Of a DNA stretch of 64,000 nucleotides, positions 52,276-61,119 are shown piece after piece. Within the stretch, counting starts at the first letter, position 1. The number at the start of each line of letters is the position of its first letter. The DNA lies in contig JASSUK010000015.1 of NCBI GenBank assembly GCA_031963045.1, positions 186,001 to 250,000 of the forward strand, in the 5' to 3' direction. Under the pieces are notes generated by a model that saw only the letters and a program-made list of their open reading frames with translations, ran no database searches and was not told the origin of the DNA. A program made the translations under genes and the position numbers. This stretch comes from JASSUD01 sp031963045 (GTDB lineage: Bacteria; Pseudomonadota; Gammaproteobacteria; Burkholderiales; Burkholderiaceae).

Positions 52276-52288
52276 TGCGCTAGATTCT

Positions 52289-54079
52289 CTATTCTCCCAA
52301 ATTCAAAATTGCCAAGAAAGCCTCTTGCGGAATTTCAACGCCACCTACCTGCTTCATGCGTTTTTTCCCTGCTTTTTGCTTTTCTAGCAATTTCTTTTTA
52401 CGAGTAATATCGCCGCCATAGCATTTTGCCAACACGTTTTTGCGCATAGCTTTGATATTTTCACGGGAAATAATTGTCGCCCCAATCGCTGCTTGAATGG
52501 CAACATCGAACATCTGTCGCGGAATCACTTCACGCATTTTGGCAGCGATTTCACGTCCGCGAGATTGGCTTTGAGAGCGATGTACGATCAAAGAAAGGGC
52601 ATCCACTTTCGTGCTATTGATCAGCATATCGATTTTGACGACATCTGCCGCGGCATATTCTTTAAATTCATAATCCATCGACGCATAGCCTCTGGAGAGC
52701 GACTTTAAGCGATCGAAAAAATCGAGCACGATCTCTGCCATCGGAATGTCATACGTCAATTGCAATTGACGGCTGCGATATTGCATATTGATTTGCACGC
52801 CCCGTTTTTGCGTACAGAGCGTCATCACTTGGCCTGCATACTCTTGCGGTAAATATACATTCAAGCGGACAAGCGGCTCCCGAATCGTGTCAATTTTTGA
52901 CGGATCAGGCAATTTGGAGGGGTTTTCAATTTTTAAAACACTACCGTCGCGCTGCACCACCTCATAAATAACGGTGGGCGCCGTGGTAATCAGGTTCATG
53001 CCAAATTCACGCTCGAGCCGTTCCTGCACAATATCCATATGCAGCAAGCCCAAAAAGCCGCAACGAAATCCCATACCAAGCGCCTGTGAAGATTCAGGCT
53101 CATAGAGCAAGGAGGCATCGTTGAGCTGCAATTTTTCAAGCGATTCACGCAGCGCTTCATATTGATTCGATTCAATGGGATATAACCCTGCAAAAACTTG
53201 CGGCTTTACCTCTTTAAAACCTGGAAGCGCGCTACTTGCTGGGTTGCGTACATGCGTAACCGTATCGCCCACTCGCGCAGCTTTAAGCTCTTTGATACCA
53301 GCAATAATAAAACCTACCTGCCCGGCACTAAGGATCGGACGGTCGGAAGCTTTAGGCGTGAATTCCCCAATACGCTCAACCAAAAATTGCGCGCCGCTGG
53401 CCATAAAGCGAATGGCATCTTTTGGTTTTAAAGTGCCTTGTACTACGCGTGTCAACACTACCACGCCTACATACGGGTCAAACCAAGAGTCTAGAACCAG
53501 CGCTGCTAGAGGCGCTTGCGGATCGCCAACCGGAGCCGGAACTTGCGCAATCAAGGCTTCTAATACATCCTCAACCCCTTGGCCCGTTTTAGCGCTGCAT
53601 CGCACTGCCTCAGTGGCATCAATACCAATTACATCACCAATCTCTGCAATAGCATTTTCGGGATTAGCCGATGGCAAATCGATTTTATTGAGCACAGGCA
53701 CGACTTCCACACCTAATTCCAGTGCTGTATAGCAATTTGCTACCGTCTGTGCCTCGACCCCTTGGCTCGCATCTACGACCAATAACGCGCCCTCGCAAGC
53801 GGATAAAGAACGGCTCACTTCATAGGAAAAATCGACGTGCCCTGGCGTGTCGATCAAATTTAATTTGTAGATTTCGCCATTGCGGGCTTTGTATTGGAGT
53901 GAAGCCGTTTGGGCTTTAATCGTAATGCCGCGCTCACGCTCGAGCGCCATGGAATCGAGCACCTGCGATTCCATTTCACGATCGGAGAGCCCACCGCATA
54001 GCTGAATAATGCGATCAGCTAGTGTCGATTTACCATGATCGATATGCGCGATGATCGAAAAATTACGGATGTTTTTCAT
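52289..54079 (-). CDS. lepA: Elongation factor 4 (LepA)
   Basis: LepA is a ribosome-associated GTPase implicated in back-translocation and ribosome biogenesis. The protein has G1 AHIDHGKSTLADR, G3 DTPGHVDFSYEVSRSL, G4 NKIDLP and the C-terminal LepA-specific domain ending in a Lys-rich segment. Starting at 54079 (MKNIRNFSIIAHIDHGKS) gives the usual length; an ATG four codons upstream is possible. In relatives rseA, rseB and mucD lie between rpoE and lepA, and lepB-rnc-era follow; none of these is present here. Confidence 0.96.
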   Translation of the reverse strand: MKNIRNFSIIAHIDHGKSTLADRIIQLCGGLSDREMESQVLDSMALERERGITIKAQTASLQYKARNGEIYKLNLIDTPGHVDFSYEVSRSLSACEGALLVVDASQGVEAQTVANCYTALELGVEVVPVLNKIDLPSANPENAIAEIGDVIGIDATEAVRCSAKTGQGVEDVLEALIAQVPAPVGDPQAPLAALVLDSWFDPYVGVVVLTRVVQGTLKPKDAIRFMASGAQFLVERIGEFTPKASDRPILSAGQVGFIIAGIKELKAARVGDTVTHVRNPASSALPGFKEVKPQVFAGLYPIESNQYEALRESLEKLQLNDASLLYEPESSQALGMGFRCGFLGLLHMDIVQERLEREFGMNLITTAPTVIYEVVQRDGSVLKIENPSKLPDPSKIDTIREPLVRLNVYLPQEYAGQVMTLCTQKRGVQINMQYRSRQLQLTYDIPMAEIVLDFFDRLKSLSRGYASMDYEFKEYAAADVVKIDMLINSTKVDALSLIVHRSQSQSRGREIAAKMREVIPRQMFDVAIQAAIGATIISRENIKAMRKNVLAKCYGGDITRKKKLLEKQKAGKKRMKQVGGVEIPQEAFLAILNLGE

Positions 54080-54143
54080 GCAAGCGCTCATATATAAAAA
54101 TCTGTTTGCAGTCTTCTACTAAATGCCTTGGCATCAAAAAATC

Positions 54144-54229
54144 AGCGCTAAGAACCTAGAGTATGTCCTCAATTGCCCCAAAGGGCCCATCTTTGAGGAC
54201 ACACTCTACTAAAAAAGGTTCTTAGCGCT
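54144..54229. repeat. Family A short copy with extended AGCGCTAAGAACCT arms
   Basis: The outer 14-bp perfect inverted repeat AGCGCTAAGAACCT/AGGTTCTTAGCGCT encloses a 52-bp family A short form (54157-54208, TAGAGTATGTCCTCAATTG ... GAGGACACACTCTA). It begins 2 bp after the rpoE stop and fills the rpoE-lepA spacer, where three genes are expected. Confidence 0.8.
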
Positions 54230-54231
54230 AT

Positions 54232-54822
54232 TTAATGGATGGTATTCAACAAAGGCTGCAATTTTTTTGAAATGACTTCTCGCGCCCGGAAAATACGGGA
54301 ACGCACGGTCCCGACAGGGCATTTCATGATGCGCGCGATTTCTCGGTAACTTAAACCTTCCATTTCGCACAGCATCAGGGCTATACGCCGCTCTTGAGAT
54401 AAAAAAGCGAATGCATCGCTCAATGCCTGTTCTATTTGCTTATTGATTAATGCTAACTCAGGAGTATTAAAGTCCTGCAACGCATACTCAGATTCTTCTA
54501 GCCGTTCAGGATCACCGTCTTCTCTAGACAAATGCGAAAGCCCTAACCGTGTGCTGGCAGCCAAATGATTTTTGGCTGTATTAATAGCAATCCGGTATAG
54601 CCACGTATAAAAAGAGGAATCTCCTCTAAAATTTGGCAAAGCCCGGTAAGCTTTAATAAACGCATCTTGCACAATATCGTCTATCTCATCCGAATAGCGC
54701 ACAAAACGCGATACCAAGCGCATCACTTTACGGCGATATTTGATAACCAGCACGTTAAAAGCCGCTACTTCCCCCTCCTGGAAACGTAGAACTACTCTAC
54801 GATCAAACTCTTTTTCATTCAC
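54232..54822 (-). CDS. rpoE: ECF sigma factor RpoE (sigma E)
   Basis: RpoE is the extracytoplasmic stress sigma factor. The 196-residue protein has region 2 (VIKYRRKVMRLVSRFVRYSD ... DIVQDAFIKAYRALPNFRGD) and region 4 with the helix-turn-helix SYREIARIMKCPVGTVRSRI. The start is GTG at 54822 with AGGAG upstream. The usual partners rseA (anti-sigma), rseB and mucD/degP do not follow; lepA is next after an 86-bp palindrome. Either the anti-sigma gene lies elsewhere or the sigma factor is unrestrained, which the window cannot decide. Confidence 0.93.
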   Translation of the reverse strand: MNEKEFDRRVVLRFQEGEVAAFNVLVIKYRRKVMRLVSRFVRYSDEIDDIVQDAFIKAYRALPNFRGDSSFYTWLYRIAINTAKNHLAASTRLGLSHLSREDGDPERLEESEYALQDFNTPELALINKQIEQALSDAFAFLSQERRIALMLCEMEGLSYREIARIMKCPVGTVRSRIFRAREVISKKLQPLLNTIH

Positions 54823-54947
54823 TCCCCGCTCCTATCACGCCCCTAGTGGAGCGATCATATTGAGCGGGCTGGAGTCAAAAAAATAAGAGCAGGAAGTTGA
54901 AAATATCAAGAGAAGATGCTGAAAATACGGGTTTGTCTAAGATCTAT

Positions 54948-56183
54948 CTAAATACGCTTAAATACCAAAGTACCGTTTGTCCCACCAAACCCAAATGAAT
55001 TGGAGAGCGCTACTTCCATAGGCATTTCACGGGCCGTATTTGCGCAGTAATCCAGATCACATTCTGGATCAGGGTTGACTAGATTGATCGTAGGCGGTGC
55101 TATTTGTTTTTGGATTGCCAATGCAGTAAACACCGCTTCAATCCCGCCTGCTGCACCCAATAGATGCCCAGTCATTGATTTAGTGGAGCTAACGACTGGC
55201 ATGGAACCCGATTGAAAAACCCGCTTCACAGCCATGGTCTCTGCAATATCCCCCAAAGGCGTCGAAGTACCATGGGCATTGATGTATTGCACTTGATCCG
55301 CACTCATGCCTGCATTTTTAAGGGCGCTCACCATACAACGCGCTGCACCCTCTCCATCTTTACTGGGTGCGGTCATGTGAAATGCATCACCGGTGCGTCC
55401 ATAGCCTGCTAATTCACAATATATCGCTGCGCCACGTGCTTTAGCATGCTCATATTCTTCTAGAACCAATACTCCAGCACCCTCACCGAGCACAAAACCA
55501 TCACGGTCACGATCAAAAGGCCGGCTAGCTGCTGCAGGATCGTCGTTGCGCACAGACAAAGCGCGCAAAGCGGCAAACCCACCCAGGCCTAACGGCGATA
55601 CCGCAGCCTCTGATCCGCCTGCGACCATAACATCCGCATCACCGTATTCAATAATACGCATCGCTTCACCGATGGAATGGGTGCCCGTTGTACAGGCCGT
55701 CACGATCGCGAGGTTGGGTCCTTTAAGACCAAAATGAATCGATAGATGGCCAGAGATCATATTGGTAATCGAAGCAGGCACAAAAAAAGGCGTGATCCGC
55801 TTTGGGCCACGCTGCAGATATTCTGTTTGCGTAGCTTCAATTAATGGCAAACCGCCTATGCCCGAACCAACTATGACTCCAATACGCTCTGCATTTTCTT
55901 CTGTGACGGTTAGCCCGCTATCTGCAAAGGCTTGCGCACCTGCTGCAAAACCATAATGGATAAAGGTATCCATATGTCGCGCTTCTTTGGCTGGCAAATA
56001 GTCACTGACCTGAAAGTCCTTGACTTCGCCTGCGAAACGGCAAGAAAAAGCACTGGGGTCAAATTTTGTAACTGTGGCAATGCCTGAGCGCCCTGCAATC
56101 AGGTTAGCCCACCCTTGGTCCACAGTATTGCCTACAGGCGAAATATGTCCCAAACCGGTTACCACGATACGGCGACGATTCAC
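54948..56183 (-). CDS. fabF: Beta-ketoacyl-ACP synthase II
   Basis: FabF condenses acyl-ACP with malonyl-ACP during fatty-acid elongation. The 411-residue thiolase-fold protein has the catalytic Cys in VTACTTGTHSIGEAM (about 163) and the two His residues in INAHGTSTPLGD and KSMTGHLLGAAGG. The start is GTG at 56183 with GAGGGA six bases upstream. A strong terminator-like hairpin lies between acpP and fabF, so fabF is probably expressed at a lower level than acpP. Confidence 0.97.
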   Translation of the reverse strand: MNRRRIVVTGLGHISPVGNTVDQGWANLIAGRSGIATVTKFDPSAFSCRFAGEVKDFQVSDYLPAKEARHMDTFIHYGFAAGAQAFADSGLTVTEENAERIGVIVGSGIGGLPLIEATQTEYLQRGPKRITPFFVPASITNMISGHLSIHFGLKGPNLAIVTACTTGTHSIGEAMRIIEYGDADVMVAGGSEAAVSPLGLGGFAALRALSVRNDDPAAASRPFDRDRDGFVLGEGAGVLVLEEYEHAKARGAAIYCELAGYGRTGDAFHMTAPSKDGEGAARCMVSALKNAGMSADQVQYINAHGTSTPLGDIAETMAVKRVFQSGSMPVVSSTKSMTGHLLGAAGGIEAVFTALAIQKQIAPPTINLVNPDPECDLDYCANTAREMPMEVALSNSFGFGGTNGTLVFKRI

Positions 56184-56309
56184 GGCATTCCCTCTTTATC
56201 AAGTTGATTTCAGATTCATAACATGCAAGCACACTGTGCATTCTCATCACAATGTTACTTAAAATTTGGAGCGCATTCTAACGCAGATCCTTAATGATCG
56301 GCTATGCGC

Positions 56310-56360
56310 TAACAAAAAAGCCACAGCACCCACGTCATTTATGTCATGGGTGCTGTGGCT
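56310..56360 (-). terminator. Strong terminator/attenuator between acpP and fabF
   Basis: The 14-bp stem AGCCACAGCACCCA/TGGGTGCTGTGGCT is followed on the minus strand by six T residues. It lies 22 bp after the acpP stop. Intrinsic termination here would let abundant acpP mRNA be made with partial read-through into fabF. Confidence 0.85.
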
Positions 56361-56382
56361 AAGCTTTACTGCATGCGTTAAA

Positions 56383-56628
56383 TTACCCTGCAGCTTTTTC
56401 GTGCGCACGAGCGTAATCGATCGCATTTTGCACGGTGGTAATTTTTTCAGCTTCTTCGTCTTGGATTTCAATACCGAATTCATCTTCAAGAGCCATCACT
56501 AGTTCGACGGTATCCAAAGAATCTGCACCCAGATCATTCACAAAGGAGGCTTCGTTTTTAATTTCTGCTTCTGGCACACCTAATTGCTCAGCAACAATTG
56601 CCTTTACACGCTTTTCAAAATCGCTCAT
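56383..56628 (-). CDS. acpP: Acyl carrier protein
   Basis: ACP carries growing acyl chains on a phosphopantetheine arm. The 81-residue acidic protein starts MSDFEKRVKAIVAEQLGVPE and has the modified Ser in GADSLDTVEL (Ser37). The ATG at 56628 has GGAGAT six bases upstream, which decides it over an in-frame start six codons earlier. It lies between fabG (separated by a 149-bp palindrome) and fabF. Confidence 0.97.
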   Translation of the reverse strand: MSDFEKRVKAIVAEQLGVPEAEIKNEASFVNDLGADSLDTVELVMALEDEFGIEIQDEEAEKITTVQNAIDYARAHEKAAG

Positions 56629-56649
56629 TACTATCTCCACAGTCATTTG

Positions 56650-56798
56650 AGAACCAATCTAATTTCCAAAAGTGCTTTTTTAAAGGAGAGTTAAGCGCGC
56701 AGAGACCGAAAGCGGTACTTTTAAGCAGTACGACTAAGATCTCTCTACGCTGCCCCATCAAAAAGAAAAGGCGCTTTTGGAAATTGCAGACTGGTTCT
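56650..56798. repeat. Palindromic repeat D (149 bp) in the fabG-acpP spacer
   Basis: The outer arms AGAACCAATCTAATTTCCAA and TTGGAAATTGCAGACTGGTTCT are inverted. Inner complementary segments (GCGCGCAGAGA with TCTCTCTACGC, and GGTACT with AGTAC) make the whole element foldable as one long hairpin. It lies in the 334-bp region upstream of acpP, which otherwise shows no gene, and may carry or flank the acpP promoter. Confidence 0.72.
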
Positions 56799-56962
56799 AC
56801 TAAAATAAAGTCGCGCATTCTAGCAGAGGTTTATAAAGGGAAAAGAGAAGAAAGAGGGCCTTTTTCCTAAAAACACACGCTATTGAGCGCGACTATTAGA
56901 GGTATTAAAGGAATCAACTGGTCTATTCGACTCAGATTTTCCTCAAATACCAGCCTACTACT

Positions 56963-57715
56963 CTAACCGCCAACCCACATTCCTCCATTCACATGTAAGG
57001 TCGTACCTGTGATGTAAGCAGCTTGCGGCGAAGCCAAGAAAGCGACAGCATGTGCAATATCGGCAGGACTCCCTAAGCGGCCAAGCGGGATTTGATCTAA
57101 CAAGGCGGTGCGCTGCGCTTCTGAAAGGGCTTGAGTCATATCGGTATCAATAAAGCCAGGTGCCACACAGTTTACCGTAATGCCGCGACTCCCTATTTCT
57201 TTAGATAATGCACGTGTCATACCGGCCACGCCAGCCTTTGCAGCCGCATAATTCGCCTGCCCAGGGTTACCACTACTCCCAACAATAGAAGTAATGCTAA
57301 TAATCCGACCAGCGCGTGCGCGCATCATAGGACGCAACGCCGCACGAGATAGACGAAAAACTGCACTCAAATTGGTTTGAATCACCCCATCCCAATCTTC
57401 ATCTTTCATGCGCATTGCCAGCTGATCGCGGGTGATACCTGCATTATTTACCAAAATAGAAAGCCCACCATATTCCTTGGTCAGGCTTTGCATACACGCT
57501 TCAATAGCTTCTGGGTCATCAACATTCAGCACTAGGCCTTTTCCAGAGAACCCTTTTTCTTCTAATGCTTTGCTAATAGAAGCGGCTCCCGATTCACTCG
57601 TAGCAGTACCTAAAACGGTTGCCCCAGCATGCGCTAACGTGAGCGCGATTTCTCGGCCAATTCCGCGCGACGCGCCAGTTACTAATGCAATCTGTTTATC
57701 TAGAGGACGATCCAT
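56963..57715 (-). CDS. fabG: 3-oxoacyl-ACP reductase
   Basis: FabG reduces 3-oxoacyl-ACP with NADPH. The 250-residue short-chain dehydrogenase has the cofactor loop TGASRGIGREIA, NNAG (about 90) and the catalytic Ser-Tyr-Lys set with NYAAAKAG (Tyr about 154). The ATG at 57715 has AAGG upstream; the longer frame to 57778 adds only a hydrophobic stretch not found in the family. It is followed by acpP after a 334-bp spacer. Confidence 0.96.
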   Translation of the reverse strand: MDRPLDKQIALVTGASRGIGREIALTLAHAGATVLGTATSESGAASISKALEEKGFSGKGLVLNVDDPEAIEACMQSLTKEYGGLSILVNNAGITRDQLAMRMKDEDWDGVIQTNLSAVFRLSRAALRPMMRARAGRIISITSIVGSSGNPGQANYAAAKAGVAGMTRALSKEIGSRGITVNCVAPGFIDTDMTQALSEAQRTALLDQIPLGRLGSPADIAHAVAFLASPQAAYITGTTLHVNGGMWVGG

Positions 57716-57780
57716 AACGCAAAGCCTTAGCAAAAAATATAGAAGAAAAAAATAAATGCCAACAGAAATCAAAAGCAACG

Positions 57781-57833
57781 ATTACAAGTCGGTGGTGTGC
57801 ATGTTGGGGTTCCTTCGTCGCCACCAACCTACC
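57781..57833. repeat. REP-like repeat family B, single copy
   Basis: ATTACAAGTCGGTGGTGTGC precedes the core, which has the loop TTCCTTCGTCG and ends CCACCAACCTACC. It is located in the fabD-fabG spacer. Confidence 0.78.
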
Positions 57834-57886
57834 CTATCGCAAAGATATGAGGTTTAAAGGTACAAGGTTGTAAGCGACGTTCGCTT

Positions 57887-58825
57887 TTACGAGTGCGCCT
57901 TTAGAGCCGCTTCAAGAGCATTGGGGTCGGTCAACGCACAGGCTTCAAGCGAGGGTTCTATGCGCTTTATCAAGCCTGTAAGCACACTACCGGGCCCTGA
58001 TTCAATCACCCGAGTCATGCCCGCAGCAGCCATCGCCTGCACGCTTTCAATCCAACGAACAGGCCCTGCTGCCTGACGGCTCAATGCCTGCTTGATTGCT
58101 TCAGGAGAAGACTCAAAAGCGACGTCAATATTGTTCACTAGAGCAATACTCGGCGCACGCACGGTGACATCTGCTAAATAGGCTGCAAGCTTATCTGCAG
58201 CACCTTGTAACAAAGAAGAGTGAAATGGCGCTGAGAGCGGGAGTAGTAAAGCGCGTTTTGCACCTCGGAGCTTTGCTTGCTCGCAAGCACGCTCAACCGC
58301 GGCTTTATGACCAGCAATGACAGTCTGAGCAGGAGAATTAAAGTTGACCGCTTCAACCACGCCCACATCGTGCGTATCGGTTATTTCTGCACACAAGGCT
58401 TGCACGGCTGCAGTATCCATACCCAAAACCGCTGCAACGCCTCCCACCCCTACAGGCACGGCTTCTTGCATCACCTGTGCGCGAAAACGCACTAAAAGTA
58501 ATGCATCTTCAAAAGCTATAGACCCCGCTGCTACAAGCGCAGTGTATTCGCCTAGACTATGTCCTGCCACCAAATCTGGGACGCGCCCACCCTGTTCACA
58601 CCATAACTGGTACATCGCATAAGCGGCTGTCAGCATAATGGGCTGCGTGTTGGTGGTGAGGTTAAGCACCTCTTCCGGCCCCTCAGCCATCATTTTTTTG
58701 AGATCTTGACTCAGCACATCGGATGCTTGCTCCACCACATTGCGCACTACAGAGCAGTGTGCAAACGCACTTAACATACCTACTGATTGAGAACCCTGAC
58801 CAGGGAAAACAAAAGCGAATTTCAT
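57887..58825 (-). CDS. fabD: Malonyl-CoA:ACP transacylase
   Basis: FabD transfers malonyl groups from CoA to ACP. The roughly 312-residue protein starts MKFAFVFPGQGSQSVGML and has the nucleophile Ser in GHSLGEYTALV (about 91) and the catalytic His in LPLSAPFHSSLLQGAA. The ATG at 58825 fits the family; a further ATG four codons upstream is possible. It lies between fabH and fabG, with a REP-like repeat before fabG. Confidence 0.96.
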   Translation of the reverse strand: MKFAFVFPGQGSQSVGMLSAFAHCSVVRNVVEQASDVLSQDLKKMMAEGPEEVLNLTTNTQPIMLTAAYAMYQLWCEQGGRVPDLVAGHSLGEYTALVAAGSIAFEDALLLVRFRAQVMQEAVPVGVGGVAAVLGMDTAAVQALCAEITDTHDVGVVEAVNFNSPAQTVIAGHKAAVERACEQAKLRGAKRALLLPLSAPFHSSLLQGAADKLAAYLADVTVRAPSIALVNNIDVAFESSPEAIKQALSRQAAGPVRWIESVQAMAAAGMTRVIESGPGSVLTGLIKRIEPSLEACALTDPNALEAALKAHS

Positions 58826-58866
58826 CACGCCGTACATCCAATCTATTTAAAAATATCCATAAAACA

Positions 58867-59868
58867 TTACATGCGTATAACTGCTGCGCCCCAAGTCATG
58901 CCGCCTCCCACGCCCTCAAGGAGTACGTGGTGTCCTGGCTGAATACGGCCATCTTGTACCGCAGCATCTAACGCTAAAGGAATAGATGCTGCAGAAGTAT
59001 TGCCTTGCTGATCTACAGTACAAATCATCCGATCAAGCGGCAAGTGCAGCTTGCGGCAAGTGCTTTGCATAATGCGTATATTTGCTTGATGAGGGATGAG
59101 CCAATCAATCTCTGAAGAAGCCAAGCCAGCGCGCTCCAATACTTCTATAGCCACTTTCTCCAGCACACTCACGGCGACTTTAAAAACAGCCTGACCTTCC
59201 ATACGTATGAACGGATGACCGACGATAGCGCCTGCATTCAATGCAGCAGGCACACAGAGAATATCGCCCTGTGAGCCATCTGCATGCAGCGCTGTAGCCA
59301 TAATACCCGGCTCGTCGGAGGCTTCCAGAATCACAGCCCCCGCTCCATCACCAAAGAGCACGCACGTTGTGCGGTCATTGAAATCTAGCAAACGTGAAAA
59401 GGTTTCAGCCCCAACCACTAAGGCTCGACGATGCGCACCACTACGGATTAATCCATCCGCCACGGCCAATGCATAGGAAAAGCCCGCACATACTGCTTGC
59501 ACATCAAATGCAGCACAGTGATTACGAATGCCTAGTCGACTTTGTAAACGACACGCTGTGCTTGGGAAAATACAATCTGACGTGGAGGTAGCCACAATAA
59601 TGAGATCTATCGATTGTGCATCGATATTGGCGCGCTCGAGCGCACGCTCTGCAGCAATCAGCGCTAAATCACTGGTCTGCACGCCCTCTTCCACAAAATG
59701 GCGTGCAGTGATGCCGGTGCGTGTCACTATCCATTCATCGCTCGTCTCGATGCCCTGACGGCCAAGTTGTTCAACCAACATCGCGTTGGTCACGCGTTTT
59801 GGCGGCAAAAAACTGCCCGTAGAGACAATTCGACTATATGCCGAGGGCGTTGTACGACAAACAGGCAT
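58867..59868 (-). CDS. fabH: Beta-ketoacyl-ACP synthase III
   Basis: FabH starts fatty-acid synthesis by condensing acetyl-CoA with malonyl-ACP. The roughly 333-residue protein has the catalytic triad Cys (AVCAGFSYAL, about 127), His (LIPHQANIRIMQ) and Asn (QGNTSAASIPLAL). The ATG at 59868 is chosen because AGGAAG lies just upstream; the longer frame from 59904 has no such site. It lies 37 bp downstream of plsX. Confidence 0.97.
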   Translation of the reverse strand: MPVCRTTPSAYSRIVSTGSFLPPKRVTNAMLVEQLGRQGIETSDEWIVTRTGITARHFVEEGVQTSDLALIAAERALERANIDAQSIDLIIVATSTSDCIFPSTACRLQSRLGIRNHCAAFDVQAVCAGFSYALAVADGLIRSGAHRRALVVGAETFSRLLDFNDRTTCVLFGDGAGAVILEASDEPGIMATALHADGSQGDILCVPAALNAGAIVGHPFIRMEGQAVFKVAVSVLEKVAIEVLERAGLASSEIDWLIPHQANIRIMQSTCRKLHLPLDRMICTVDQQGNTSAASIPLALDAAVQDGRIQPGHHVLLEGVGGGMTWGAAVIRM

Positions 59869-59905
59869 ACCACTTCCTTTTAAAATCATTGATGTGCGCG
59901 GCAAA

Positions 59906-60931
59906 CTAGGATTTGTTCTCTCTAGAGGTATTCCGCGCTTCTATTGCCTGAATCAATCGGTGCTGCACATCATTGCGCAGTGCATCATATCCACGTTTGA
60001 TTGCCCATTCAAAAGCAAAAGCATCTGCTGAGCCATGGCTTTTAATAACTAGCCCACGTAACCCCAATAAAGCAGCGCCGTTATAACGACGATGATCTAC
60101 GCGCTTTCTCAAGCGTTTAAGCACAGGCCAGGCGAGCAAGGCCATGAGCTTACTAGACCAGGAGTTGGAAAATTCTTCTTTGATAATGCGCGCTAGCATC
60201 CAAGCTAGCCCTTCTGAGGCTTTAAGCGCCACATTACCCACAAAACCATCACACACAACGATATCGGTAGTGCCTTTATAGATATCATTGCCTTCTACAT
60301 TACCGTAAAAATTAAGCGCACTAGCACGCAACAACTCTGCTGCCCGCTTAATGCGTTGATTCCCTTTTAATTCTTCTTCGCCAATATTTAATAACCCAAT
60401 ACTAGGGCACTCTTTACCTTCGACTGCAGACACTAAAGCATGCCCCATTTCTGCAAATTGCAGCAAATGCTCAGGCTCGCAGTCCACATTACCGCCTAAA
60501 TCAAGGACCGTGGTATAGCCTTGTTGGCGGGGCATAACTGCTGCAATTGCGGGGCGATCAATCCCAGCTAGCGTTTTAAGCACATAACGGGAAAGCGCCA
60601 TCAAGGCCCCCGTATTGCCTGCAGAGATGCAAGCTTGCGCGCGGCCTTCTTTGACTAAATTGAGCGCCACACGCATGGATGAATCTTTTTTCTTACGCAA
60701 AGCAATTTCTATAGAGTCATCCATCATGATGACTTCAGTTGCTTGATGCACGGATAAGGCCGCTTCATTTTGCGCATTACATTTTACGAGTTGCGCGTCA
60801 ATGTGCGACTTCATGCCCACCAAGATAAGTCGAGCATCAGGGTGTGTGCGAACGAAATTTACTGCAGCCGGAACTGTGGAAGAAGGACCAATATCTCCTC
60901 CACTACAGTCGATCGTGATCGTAACGGTCAT
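59906..60931 (-). CDS. plsX: Phosphate acyltransferase PlsX
   Basis: PlsX converts acyl-ACP to acyl-phosphate for phospholipid synthesis. The 341-residue protein contains VTITIDCSGGDIGPSSTVPA, LRKKKDSSMRVALNLVKEGR, SAGNTGALMALSRYVLKTL and IVCDGFVGNVALKASEGLA, all family landmarks. The ATG at 60931 matches family length; upstream codons to 61018 are unlikely coding. A strong terminator separates it from rpmF, so plsX-fabHDG probably has its own promoter. Confidence 0.95.
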   Translation of the reverse strand: MTVTITIDCSGGDIGPSSTVPAAVNFVRTHPDARLILVGMKSHIDAQLVKCNAQNEAALSVHQATEVIMMDDSIEIALRKKKDSSMRVALNLVKEGRAQACISAGNTGALMALSRYVLKTLAGIDRPAIAAVMPRQQGYTTVLDLGGNVDCEPEHLLQFAEMGHALVSAVEGKECPSIGLLNIGEEELKGNQRIKRAAELLRASALNFYGNVEGNDIYKGTTDIVVCDGFVGNVALKASEGLAWMLARIIKEEFSNSWSSKLMALLAWPVLKRLRKRVDHRRYNGAALLGLRGLVIKSHGSADAFAFEWAIKRGYDALRNDVQHRLIQAIEARNTSRENKS

Positions 60932-61004
60932 ATTGAAAAGCAGTGTACGAAAATAACAGTGAGTAATGACAAGTTCTTGAACAAAAACCTGCTTATATAA
61001 ACGC

Positions 61005-61035
61005 AAAAAAAGCGGCACAATAGGCCGCTTTTTTT
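61005..61035. terminator. Terminator between rpmF and plsX
   Basis: A 12-bp stem of A7+GCGGC with GCCGC+T7 and a 7-nt loop, symmetric on both strands. It lies 85 bp after the rpmF stop and 74 bp before the plsX ATG. Confidence 0.87.
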
Positions 61036-61119
61036 GCAGAATTCTAAAGCGCTCTACAGCAGCTTAGAGCCCTAGAGCTGCGTTCTCAATCAGGTGGTCA
61101 AGAATGCACTCTAATAGCA

